Shown piece after piece: positions 1 through 6,522 of a stretch of 13,852 nucleotides of DNA. The notes beneath the pieces were generated by a model. It saw only the letters and a list, made by a program, of their open reading frames with translations, was not told the DNA's origin and made no database searches. The stretch spans positions 1-13,852 of the forward strand of contig CAMOQW010000046.1 in the NCBI GenBank assembly GCA_946623195.1, read 5' to 3'. The stretch's first letter is position 1. Each line of letters begins with the position of its first letter. This stretch comes from an uncultured Prevotella sp. Its GTDB lineage: Bacteria; Bacteroidota; Bacteroidia; Bacteroidales; Bacteroidaceae. A program made the translations under genes and the position numbers.

Positions 1-433
1 TCAGCCAGTTCTCGCTGTCGAGATACATCACGATGCCACACTGGTCAAAGCGATGGTGGCTGCCCGTGAAGTCGGTCTTCACCACGAAGCTGAAGAACTT
101 CTCGCGGGTCTTCATCTGAAGCACGGGCGCATTGTCGTTCTGGAAGTGATAGTACGTGCGCTGCCACAGGTCGGTCTTGGGAGCGGTGGTGATGCGAATT
201 GTATCGCCATTCACTTCAAACCCTGCGGGTTCCCGTGTCCACTGAAGGCTGTCCAAACTGATGGCACCACTATCCGCAAGTGCCATTTTCACGTTGTCGG
301 TAAATTGCATATTCGTTTCTTTCTGATTCTGCTGTCCGCAAGCGATGAGCATCGGACAGACACCTAGCATAATAAAAATAGAAGTCTTTTCTGCTACCAG
401 CTTGATGCTGTCGATAACTTGTGTTCTTTCCAT
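1..433 (-). CDS. DUF1349 domain protein, putative lipoprotein (partial)
   Basis: The 144 codons visible run off the left window edge, so the C-terminus is missing. From about residue 42 the protein matches what I recall of DUF1349, a concanavalin A-like beta-sandwich family: a TDLWQRTYYHF stretch, then DNAPVL, then FDQCGIVMYLDSENWL at the window edge. The biochemical role of the family is not firmly known; carbohydrate binding is often suspected. The N-terminus has a hydrophobic stretch (about residues 18-31) ending in LIAC, with Cys32 fitting a lipobox, so I infer an exported lipoprotein. The n-region is long and contains acidic residues, which weakens that call. A start at Met42 (position 310) would give a cytoplasmic domain only. 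The chosen ATG lies about 30 nt from a TATCTTTG -7 box. The gene is divergent from the tlpA-like gene. Confidence 0.75.
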   Translation of the reverse strand, partial: MERTQVIDSIKLVAEKTSIFIMLGVCPMLIACGQQNQKETNMQFTDNVKMALADSGAISLDSLQWTREPAGFEVNGDTIRITTAPKTDLWQRTYYHFQNDNAPVLQMKTREKFFSFVVKTDFTGSHHRFDQCGIVMYLDSENWL

Positions 434-463
434 TGTCGCGCCGTATTGAAGAGTTTGATGCGG

Positions 464-471
464 CAAAGATA
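464..471 (-). promoter_or_regulatory. -7 box of the DUF1349 gene
   Basis: On the minus strand the sequence is TATCTTTG, a match to the Bacteroidota -7 consensus TAnnTTTG, with its 3' end 30 nt before the proposed ATG at 433. No TTTG -33 element is visible at the usual 19-21 nt spacing, so this is a -7-only call. Confidence 0.5.
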
Positions 472-602
472 TACAAATTTTCCGATATATCCTTTAATTT
501 TTATCAGAAAAGTTAGAATAATTGAAGTTTCTCACCCTAGTGACCTCCCCAAGACCCAAGGATCGGAACGGAAAGAGCACTCTTATGTTGATACCTATAT
601 TT

Positions 603-629
603 TCCCGTAATTCCTTTGGGTTTACGGGA
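603..629. repeat. Inverted repeat TCCCGTAA-N11-TTACGGGA enclosing a -33 box
   Basis: Perfect 8-bp arms at 603-610 and 622-629 enclose an 11-nt loop carrying TTTG at 615-618, the -33 element of the tlpA-like promoter. No rightward gene ends upstream, so a terminator role is not required here. An operator for a dimeric repressor or activator is the simplest reading, but that is inference. Confidence 0.6.
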
Positions 630-645
630 TTTCTTTGTACCTTTG
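615..645 (+). promoter_or_regulatory. Promoter of the tlpA-like gene
   Basis: TTTG at 615-618, a 19-nt spacer, then TACCTTTG at 638-645 fit the Bacteroidota housekeeping promoter TTTG-N19-TAnnTTTG exactly. Transcription would start near 652, leaving about 23 nt of leader before the ATG at 675. Confidence 0.8.
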
Positions 646-674
646 CCGCCGTTAATTGATATTTTTTAGGCTAT

Positions 675-1511
675 ATGAAGAAACTATTGACACTGGCCCT
701 GATGCTCGTCACCATGCTGACAGCGCAGGCACAAAACGACCCCTACAAGGCCGAGATGGAAGGATTTCTGGCACAGGAGAGAACCATCTACAACGAATAC
801 CGATCGCTCTATCAGCAACAGTCGCAACAGCCCACAGCCGAGGGGCAGGCCCGCATGGAACAGCTGGAAGCGCAACTGGAAGCACTGGAACGGAAACAGG
901 TGGAACTGACCCTGCGCATTGCCCGCGAACAGCACGACACGCAGTTGGCCGTGCCCTACATCAAGAATGCTGCCTACTCGCTCAGCTTCGAGCAGCTGAC
1001 GGCTGTGCTCGACTCCACTGCAGCCTACTATAACAGTCCGGAGCTGGCCAGCGTGAAGCGCATCTACGAGGGCATGAAGAAGCGCCAGCCAGGCATGATG
1101 TTCCACGACCTGGAAATGCAGGACATGGCCGGCAACACGGTGCGCCTGAGCCAGTGGGCCGGAAAGGGGCACTACGTGATGGTAGACTTCTGGGCATCCT
1201 GGTGCGGCCCGTGCCGACAGGAGATGCCTAACGTGGTGGCCAACTACGAGAAGTACCACCAGAAGGGCTTCGAGGTGGTGGGCGTCTCCTTCGACCAGAA
1301 GAAGGATGCCTGGGTGAACGCTGTTCAGCAGATGGGTATGCGTTGGCCCCAGATGAGCGACCTCAAGGGCTGGAAGTGTGCGGCATCTGAAGCCTACGGC
1401 ATCTTCAGCATCCCGGGCAGCGTCCTCCTGGACCCGCAGGGAAAAATCGTAGCCGCCAACCTGCGTGGAAAGGCCCTCGGCCAGAAGCTCAAGGAGATTT
1501 ACGGGGAATAA
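675..1511 (+). CDS. Exported TlpA-like thioredoxin-fold disulfide oxidoreductase
   Basis: A 278-residue protein of the TlpA/ResA-like thioredoxin group, expected to reduce or exchange disulfides outside the cytoplasm. Residues 1-20 form a classic Sec signal peptide (KK, hydrophobic core, AQA cleavage region). Residues 21-95 are rich in Gln and Glu and look helical or coiled-coil. The thioredoxin domain runs from about 140 to the end: DFWASWCGPC places the redox pair at Cys177 and Cys180, and the cis-proline is in SIPG (Pro247). A third Cys (235) follows. Many Bacteroidota proteins of this group carry an N-terminal DUF4369-like domain; here that part is short and different. The gene has its own consensus promoter and ends at a strong bidirectional terminator, so it is probably monocistronic. 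The partner substrate is unknown. Confidence 0.85.
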   Translation: MKKLLTLALMLVTMLTAQAQNDPYKAEMEGFLAQERTIYNEYRSLYQQQSQQPTAEGQARMEQLEAQLEALERKQVELTLRIAREQHDTQLAVPYIKNAAYSLSFEQLTAVLDSTAAYYNSPELASVKRIYEGMKKRQPGMMFHDLEMQDMAGNTVRLSQWAGKGHYVMVDFWASWCGPCRQEMPNVVANYEKYHQKGFEVVGVSFDQKKDAWVNAVQQMGMRWPQMSDLKGWKCAASEAYGIFSIPGSVLLDPQGKIVAANLRGKALGQKLKEIYGE

Positions 1512-1531
1512 AGATTCAGGAACAACAGGGG

Positions 1532-1577
1532 AAAAAAACACCCGCTCTCAGTCTATTTGAGAGCGGATGTTTTTTTC
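1532..1577. terminator. Bidirectional rho-independent terminator
   Basis: Stem CCGCTCTCA (1542-1550) pairs with TGAGAGCGG (1558-1566) across a 7-nt loop. A-rich DNA lies to the left and a T7 tract to the right (1570-1576), so a U-tract forms in both directions. It lies between the convergent tlpA-like gene and the GH57 gene and can end both transcripts. Confidence 0.9.
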
Positions 1578-1603
1578 GGAAATATTGGGCGGTTTGCCGC
1601 CGA

Positions 1604-3001
1604 TTACTTCTTCTCAGCTTTCTTGGCAGGAGCTTTCTTGGCTGCAGCCTTCTTGGCTGCAGCCTTCTTGGCAGGAGCCTTCTTCGGAGCAGGAGCGTCA
1701 GCAGGCTCATACTTTGAGAGGCGGGCCTTCAGGCGCGTAATCTCCTTGTCCTTCATCTCGATTTCGTCGCCCTGGTTGCGGATGGTGGTGAGCAGGGCGT
1801 TGAGTTCGTCGTTCTCAATCTCCTGGGGATAGAGGGCGTTGACGCGGTTGATGAAGTCGCCCAGGATGTTCATGTAGTTGGTGAAGGCATCGAACGGTCC
1901 GCTGTAGATGCCACGGTCCAGTCCTACGTTCGAGGGCTTGGTGGTCATGAAGCGGAAGTTGTTGGAGGCCTGCAGGTAGTCCCAGTCCTGATTGATGCGC
2001 GGGTCGTCGGCAATGCGCAGACGGTCGGCCACGGAGTAGAGCTTGTTGAAGGCCTCGCGCTGCATGGCGTTACCCAGCCAACAGCTGACGTCGCGCTCCT
2101 CGTCAACCCACGACAGCGTGTCGGGCACGTCGAGATTGCCCACGCTCTTCACCTTCATGCAGATTTCGGTAGGCGTAGAGAAGGTGATGCCTTTCTCTTT
2201 GGCCTGAGCGGGCAGTGCCTTCAGGAAGTCGAGAATGTTGGAGCTGAGCGGCTGAGCAATACCCAGGGCTGAGAGTTCCATGAAGATGTTGATAATCTGC
2301 TCTTCCTCTGGCAGGCGGGCAATGCGGTCGATATAGCTGTCGGCAAACAGGGGGTATCCTGACCAGTCGCTATTGTTGAAGCGCAGCGAGATGTCGTCAG
2401 AGAGTTCCACGTCGCGCAAAAGCAGCTTCAAGTTGGGGGCGATGTTACAGTTGTAGACATAGTGGGGCGACTTCCATCCGAGCACGTGCTTGGCACCCTC
2501 GGTGAGCATACCCTTGAAGCCCATGGCGGCTATCTGACCGCCGATGTCGTCCGAGTAGATGAGCGACGAGTTGCGGGCCACGGTAGGCTTCTTGCCGAAG
2601 TACTCCTCAATCTTGGCACACTGCTTCTTGACGTCGAGGGCGAAGGTCTCCTCGTTGGCCAAAGATGACAAGCCGTGCGAATAGGGCTCGGCCAAGAACT
2701 CCACGCAACCGGTCTGGTTGAGCTCCTGCAGCTTCTCGAGCACCTGGGGAGCGTGCATCTCAAGCTGCTCGATGCCGGTGCCCGACAGCGAGAATGCCAC
2801 CTTGAAATACTGGCCGTTGTCGCGAATCATGTCGCCGATGGCATTCAGTGCCGGCATGTAGCTGCGATTGGCAATGTCGGTGATGCTACGCTCGTTCTCG
2901 TAGTCATCATAGTAATAATGGTCGGTACCGATGTCAAAGAAACGGTAGCGCTTCAGATGGATAATCTGATGTATTTCGAAATATAAGCAAATTGTTTTCA
3001 T
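1604..3001 (-). CDS. GH57 alpha-amylase-like protein with Lys/Ala-rich tail
   Basis: A 465-residue cytoplasmic protein of glycoside hydrolase family 57, last gene of the glycogen operon. The start KTICLYFEIHQIIHLKRYRF fits the beginning I recall for Bacteroidales homologues. GH57 landmarks are HQ (11-12), VEFLAEPYSHG (100-110), RNSSLIYSDD (143-152) and LSDDI (200-204). Aspartates in the last fit the proton donor. In canonical GH57 alpha-amylases I recall RNTELIY at the third site, with Glu as nucleophile; here that position is Ser146, so hydrolytic activity is doubtful. I recall alpha-amylase-like GH57 homologues with such changes being described in Bacteroidetes. Residues about 397-430 look like a coiled coil, followed by a 26-residue tail of KKAPA/KKAAA units resembling histone H1. 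There is no signal peptide. The gene lies 36 bp after the GT4 gene. Confidence 0.85.
   Translation of the reverse strand: MKTICLYFEIHQIIHLKRYRFFDIGTDHYYYDDYENERSITDIANRSYMPALNAIGDMIRDNGQYFKVAFSLSGTGIEQLEMHAPQVLEKLQELNQTGCVEFLAEPYSHGLSSLANEETFALDVKKQCAKIEEYFGKKPTVARNSSLIYSDDIGGQIAAMGFKGMLTEGAKHVLGWKSPHYVYNCNIAPNLKLLLRDVELSDDISLRFNNSDWSGYPLFADSYIDRIARLPEEEQIINIFMELSALGIAQPLSSNILDFLKALPAQAKEKGITFSTPTEICMKVKSVGNLDVPDTLSWVDEERDVSCWLGNAMQREAFNKLYSVADRLRIADDPRINQDWDYLQASNNFRFMTTKPSNVGLDRGIYSGPFDAFTNYMNILGDFINRVNALYPQEIENDELNALLTTIRNQGDEIEMKDKEITRLKARLSKYEPADAPAPKKAPAKKAAAKKAAAKKAPAKKAEKK
1620..1694. repeat. 15-bp tandem repeat encoding the KKAAA/KKAPA tail
   Basis: Four near-perfect units of TTCTTGGCNGNAGCY (1620-1634, 1635-1649, 1650-1664, 1665-1679) and a degenerate fifth (1680-1694) encode five-residue steps at the C-terminus of the GH57 protein. 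Units 2 and 3 are identical, which suggests recent duplication. Unit number may vary between strains. Confidence 0.9.
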
Positions 3002-3008
3002 AAAAACC

Positions 3009-3036
3009 TTAAACTTTAAACTTTAAACTTTAAACT
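3009..3036. repeat. TTAAACT x4 tandem repeat in operon spacer
   Basis: Four perfect head-to-tail copies of a 7-bp unit fill most of the 36-bp gap between the GT4 stop and the GH57 start. On the coding strand the unit reads AGTTTAA. It ends 7 nt before the GH57 ATG, overlapping a weak AAGG ribosome-binding candidate. Confidence 0.95.
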
Positions 3037-3037
3037 A

Positions 3038-4309
3038 TTACTGTTCCCATCCGAGGGTACGCTTGTAGAGGGTGGCAATCCAGGCACCCACCTTCTCCCA
3101 TGTGATCTGGTCGACCTCACGCTTTCCTTCCTCTTTGAGATACTGGAAGAGCGAGTCGTTGGCACAGATGGAGTAGATGGCATCGGCCAAAGCGTGGATG
3201 TCCCAATAGTCTACCTTTATACAGTTGGTAAGAATCTCGGCGCATCCCGACTGTTTCGAGATGATAGAGGGCGTGCCGCACTGCATGGCCTCGAGGGGCG
3301 AGATGCCGAAAGGCTCAGACACGGACGGCATGACGTAGACATCGGAGTCCTTCAGGCACTCGTACACCTGCTTGCCGCGCATGAATCCCGGGAAGTGGAA
3401 GCGGTCGGCAATGCCACGCTCGGCAGCCAAATAAATCATGGCATCCATCATGTCGCCCGAGCCGGCCATACAGAAGCGTACGTTGCGCGTGCGGCGAATC
3501 ACCATGTTGGCAGCCTCCACGAAATACTCCGGTCCCTTCTGCATGGTGATACGTCCGAGGAAGGTCACCACCTTGTCCTTGCCCGTATGGTCAGGACGCG
3601 GAATGGCCTGATACTCATCGGGCAGCGGATAGACGGCATTGTGGACGGTGAAGCACTTGCGCGGATCCTGGTGATACTGGTTGATGACCGTCTGGCGGGT
3701 CAGCTCAGATACGCACATGATGCAGTCGGCATTGTCCATACCGTTCTTCTCTATCGAATAGACGGTGGGGTTCACCTTACCGCGCGAACGATCGAAGTCG
3801 GTGGCATGGACATGGATGCACAGCGGCTTGCCACTGACCTGCTTGGCATGGATGCCTGCAGGATAGGTCAGCCAGTCGTGAGCATGGATGATGTCGTAGT
3901 CGAAGGTGCGGGCAACGACACCGGCAATAATCGAGTAGTTGTTGATTTCCTCGTGCAGGTTGCCGGGATAGCCGCCTGCAAACTCCATGGCGCCCAGGTC
4001 GTTGACGTGCATGTAGTTGAAATCGGCATACAGGTGGTCGCGGAGTCGGAAATAGAGGTCGGGGTCCATGATGTTGCCGACACGCTCGCGGACATAGTCG
4101 GCCGACACGTCGCGCCAAGCGATAGGCACGGCGTTCATCGCCACGATGTTGCATGCCGAGCGGTCTTCGTCGCCAAAGGGGTGCGGCAGACAGAGCGTGA
4201 TGTCCATGTCGCCCTGTGCGTGCAGACCCTGCGAGATACCATAGTTAGCGGTGGCCAGTCCACCGAATACGTGAGGAGGATACTCCCATCCAAACATTAA
4301 AACTTTCAT
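3038..4309 (-). CDS. GT4-family glycosyltransferase, glycogen-synthase-like
   Basis: A 423-residue GT-B fold glycosyltransferase, probably extending an intracellular alpha-glucan from a nucleotide sugar. The N-terminal lobe opens with MKVLMFGWEYPP and a GGLA loop (16-19), the position that contacts nucleotide sugar in glycogen synthases. HAHDW at 142-146 is a typical lobe-1 motif. The C-terminal lobe carries GRITMQKGPEYF (252-263), and the retaining E-x7-E motif of GT4 enzymes is EPFGISPLE with Glu332 and Glu340. It is the middle gene of the operon: its SD lies within 10 nt of the debranching enzyme stop. This context favours glycogen synthesis, but GT4 is broad and trehalose or other glucosyl transfer cannot be excluded. 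Donor (UDP- or ADP-glucose) is not readable from sequence. Confidence 0.85.
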   Translation of the reverse strand: MKVLMFGWEYPPHVFGGLATANYGISQGLHAQGDMDITLCLPHPFGDEDRSACNIVAMNAVPIAWRDVSADYVRERVGNIMDPDLYFRLRDHLYADFNYMHVNDLGAMEFAGGYPGNLHEEINNYSIIAGVVARTFDYDIIHAHDWLTYPAGIHAKQVSGKPLCIHVHATDFDRSRGKVNPTVYSIEKNGMDNADCIMCVSELTRQTVINQYHQDPRKCFTVHNAVYPLPDEYQAIPRPDHTGKDKVVTFLGRITMQKGPEYFVEAANMVIRRTRNVRFCMAGSGDMMDAMIYLAAERGIADRFHFPGFMRGKQVYECLKDSDVYVMPSVSEPFGISPLEAMQCGTPSIISKQSGCAEILTNCIKVDYWDIHALADAIYSICANDSLFQYLKEEGKREVDQITWEKVGAWIATLYKRTLGWEQ

Positions 4310-4315
4310 ACGGTT

Positions 4316-4323
4316 TCCTCCTT
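4316..4323 (-). promoter_or_regulatory. Strong Shine-Dalgarno for the GT4 gene
   Basis: The coding strand reads AAGGAGGA with 6-7 nt to the ATG at 4309, between it and the upstream stop (4326-4328). Such a full SD is unusual in this window, where most genes have AT-rich leaders. It fixes the GT4 start and suggests strong internal initiation within the operon. Confidence 0.85.
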
Positions 4324-4325
4324 AT

Positions 4326-6308
4326 TTATTTTTGATACGTGTACTTCTCCAAGAGTTTCAGCGTGCGCAGGATTTCGGCCACGTTCATGGCAAAAGCCAT
4401 GGCGCCTCGTCCGTGGAACGGCGGGTTGCCGTCGAAGAGTTCGCTGATGGTTCCCAGAGCATGATAGTTCATCTCGTCTTCATAGCCCACCATCTGTCGT
4501 TCGATGAACGAGAGGCGGGTGCGCTTGTAGAGTTTCAGGCAGGCCTCCATGTAGAAGCCGCCCAGCCAGGGCCATGCCGTGCCCTGATGATAAGCATAGT
4601 CGCGCTGTGTCTGCGGACCTACGTACATGGGGTTGTAGCCGCCGCTCTTGGGCGACAGCGAGCGCAATCCCTTGGGGGTGAGCAGTTCACGCGTACAGAT
4701 GTCGACCACACCCTTCTTCTGGTCTTGCGACAAGGGAGAATAGTCGAAGGCGACGGCAAAAATCATGTTGGGGCGCACGCTCCAGTCCATCATGTTGCCG
4801 TCCACATAGTCGAGCAAATAGCCATACTCGTTGAGGAAGGTGTCGACAAACGCCGTCCGGCACTGTTCGGCACGAGCCTCCAGTTTCTCAGCCAGCTTCT
4901 TGTCGCCGAACTCTGCCTCCAGAGAGGCACAGAACTTCAGGGCGTTGTACCACAGGGCGTTGAACTCCACGATATATCCTGAACGGGGCACCACCGGGCG
5001 ACCGTTTGCCGTAGAGTTCATCCAGGTGATGGCCTTGTCGCGGCCGTTGGCATAGAGCAGTCCGTTGTCGTCAAGGCGCATAATGGGGTTGCCACCGCTG
5101 ATGATGTACTGCACGATGTCCTTCACCAACTTGCCGTACAGCTTGTAGCACTGCTCCTTGCCGGCATCCTTGGCATACTGCTGGATGGCCCAGACGGCCC
5201 ACATCGGTACGTCGGGCTGCTCAATCTCGTAAATCTTCACGCTCAGCGGCTTGTCGTCCATGAATTCGCGCAAGCCCTTCTCGGCGGTCTTCATCACGTG
5301 CTCGAAATAGTCTTGCTCGCCAATGGCCAGCGTCAGGCCCGGCAGTGCAATGAACGTGTCGCGGGCACGGGCCTTGAACCACGGGTAACCGGCCAGCAGA
5401 TAGCGGTCGTCGCTGTCGTCAAGGTGCTCGGCTGAGCTGCCGCTGCGGCGGTCGCGGTAGTGGAACTGGTGGGCAGCAGCCACAAGGCAGTGGTAGAAGT
5501 TGTCGCGGGGCTGACGGACGTCGATTTCCTTCTGGAAGAGGGTCTTCAGCGTCGAACTCTTGATTTCCTTGGTCGAGGCGGCAAAGATGATGCTCTCGCC
5601 CTTCTTGATGGAAATCTCGAAATAGCCAGGCACGTAGAGGTCTTCGTTGGAGGCATAGCCACGCTCCTGCTCCTTAGGATACTCGATGCCGCGATACCAG
5701 TCGGGGTTGAAGACGAACTCGTTCTTCTTGTTGAACTGCATGTAGAGGTCAGGATAGCCGGCATACATACAGGTCTTGATGCCATTGTCGATGACATGAT
5801 ACTCGCGGGAAGCGGTGGCATTCTCATGCGTGAACTGTCGCACCGAGCGGAATGCCAGGAAGGGACGGAAACGCAGGGTGGTTTCCGAGTGGGCGTCTTC
5901 CAGCGTGTAGCGGATGAGAATGCGGTCCTCATAGCACTGGAAGATGGTCTCCCGTTTCAACACCACGCCACCGACGCGGTAGAGCGTGGTGGGCACTACG
6001 TCGCAAGTGAACTCGCGAATGTACTTGTGACCCTTAGGGCTGAAGTTGTTGCCCTGATACTTGTGGAGCCCGAGGTTGAACTCTGCGCCGTGCTGGATGA
6101 CCGTACAGTCGAGTGACGAGAGCAACACATGGTTCTCATCGTCAAGTTCTGGTACGGGAACAACGAGCAAACCGTGATACTTGCGCGTGTTACAGTCAAC
6201 GAGTGTTGATGCACTGTAGGCGCCCGAACGGTTTGTACGAAGCAATTCACGACGCAACGACTCCTCCAAGTTAGTCATTACTGCTTTTTCTAATCGTAAA
6301 TAACTCAT
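4326..6308 (-). CDS. Glycogen debranching enzyme (amylo-alpha-1,6-glucosidase family)
   Basis: A 660-residue two-domain protein, first gene of the glycogen operon. The N-terminal domain (about 20-250) is a GDE_N-type beta-sandwich with NTRKYHGLLV at 40-49. The C-terminal GDE_C domain (about 280-655) is the (alpha/alpha)6 barrel: GYPWFKARARDTFIALPG at 307-324, VEFNALWYNAL at 447-457, RDYAYHQGTAWPW at 569-581 and SELFDG at 622-627. It would cleave alpha-1,6 branch stubs of glycogen, and I believe it falls in family GH133. Two things are odd. The usual WGRDT reads ARARDT, and the usual TWMD, whose Asp I recall as the catalytic acid, reads TWMN (Asn431). Both may be normal in Bacteroidales. No signal peptide is seen. 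A consensus promoter lies upstream, and TAGGAACT precedes the ATG. Confidence 0.9.
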   Translation of the reverse strand: MSYLRLEKAVMTNLEESLRRELLRTNRSGAYSASTLVDCNTRKYHGLLVVPVPELDDENHVLLSSLDCTVIQHGAEFNLGLHKYQGNNFSPKGHKYIREFTCDVVPTTLYRVGGVVLKRETIFQCYEDRILIRYTLEDAHSETTLRFRPFLAFRSVRQFTHENATASREYHVIDNGIKTCMYAGYPDLYMQFNKKNEFVFNPDWYRGIEYPKEQERGYASNEDLYVPGYFEISIKKGESIIFAASTKEIKSSTLKTLFQKEIDVRQPRDNFYHCLVAAAHQFHYRDRRSGSSAEHLDDSDDRYLLAGYPWFKARARDTFIALPGLTLAIGEQDYFEHVMKTAEKGLREFMDDKPLSVKIYEIEQPDVPMWAVWAIQQYAKDAGKEQCYKLYGKLVKDIVQYIISGGNPIMRLDDNGLLYANGRDKAITWMNSTANGRPVVPRSGYIVEFNALWYNALKFCASLEAEFGDKKLAEKLEARAEQCRTAFVDTFLNEYGYLLDYVDGNMMDWSVRPNMIFAVAFDYSPLSQDQKKGVVDICTRELLTPKGLRSLSPKSGGYNPMYVGPQTQRDYAYHQGTAWPWLGGFYMEACLKLYKRTRLSFIERQMVGYEDEMNYHALGTISELFDGNPPFHGRGAMAFAMNVAEILRTLKLLEKYTYQK

Positions 6309-6365
6309 AGTTCCTATTTCTTCAGGTTTTTTATTGTTTTTGTTTTAGGATATCTAAATCTCGCT

Positions 6366-6396
6366 CAAAAGTACGCAATTTCTGCATTATAGCAAA
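6366..6396 (-). promoter_or_regulatory. Promoter of the glycogen operon
   Basis: On the minus strand TTTG (6396-6393), a 19-nt spacer and TACTTTTG (6373-6366) form a full Bacteroidota promoter. The start point would be near 6359, giving a leader of about 50 nt. It drives debranching enzyme, GT4 and GH57; no other promoter or terminator is seen between them. Confidence 0.8.
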
Positions 6397-6409
6397 ATAA
6401 ATTTAGTTT
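6394..6409. promoter_or_regulatory. Imperfect palindrome at the glycogen promoter, possible operator
   Basis: TAAATTTA (6398-6405) is a perfect palindrome that extends to AAA/TTT on each side after one mismatch, and it touches the -33 TTTG of the glycogen promoter. A regulator bound here would affect RNA polymerase. It may just be AT-rich DNA by chance. Confidence 0.3.
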
Positions 6410-6487
6410 TTTTTTCTGAAAAGTGACGTTTTTACTGCTGTGGAAGAGATTTAACGACATTCTGCACTTCATTTTTAAACTTTTTTG

Positions 6488-6495
6488 TATCTTTG
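6488..6495 (+). promoter_or_regulatory. -7 box of the Crp/Fnr-type regulator gene
   Basis: TATCTTTG matches TAnnTTTG, 27 nt before the ATG at 6523. The -33 match is weak (TCTG at 6461-6464, spacing 23), which may mean the gene is activator-dependent or weakly expressed. Confidence 0.6.
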
Positions 6496-6522
6496 CAGCC
6501 ACAAAATTAAGACAAGGTAAAA

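Larger units (their letters stand above)
434..674. other. Divergent intergenic region
   Basis: This 241-base region separates the DUF1349 gene (leftward) from the tlpA-like gene (rightward). It holds the DUF1349 -7 box (464-471), a short dyad AAGAG-CA-CTCTT (573-584), an 8-bp inverted repeat (603-629) and the tlpA-like promoter (615-645). Between about 485 and 570 I see nothing recognisable: no tRNA-like fold and no convincing ORF. A 63-codon frame (419-610) starts with TTG and resembles nothing. Confidence 0.6.

Noticed and set aside
53..367. Open frame on the plus strand across the left end
   Set aside because: It is antisense to the DUF1349 frame, which has clear family motifs.
573..584. 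AAGAG-CA-CTCTT dyad
   Set aside because: Too short to separate from chance and not placed at a promoter element.
419..610. 63-codon plus-strand frame
   Set aside because: It starts with TTG, has no promoter or SD and resembles no family; it ends inside the inverted repeat.
684..1541. 285-codon frame antisense to the tlpA-like gene
   Set aside because: Long antisense frames are expected with GC-rich codon bias; the plus frame has a signal peptide and CGPC motif.
3194..4300. 368-codon frame antisense to the GT4 gene
   Set aside because: Low-complexity translation with no family match; the GT4 frame has all landmarks.
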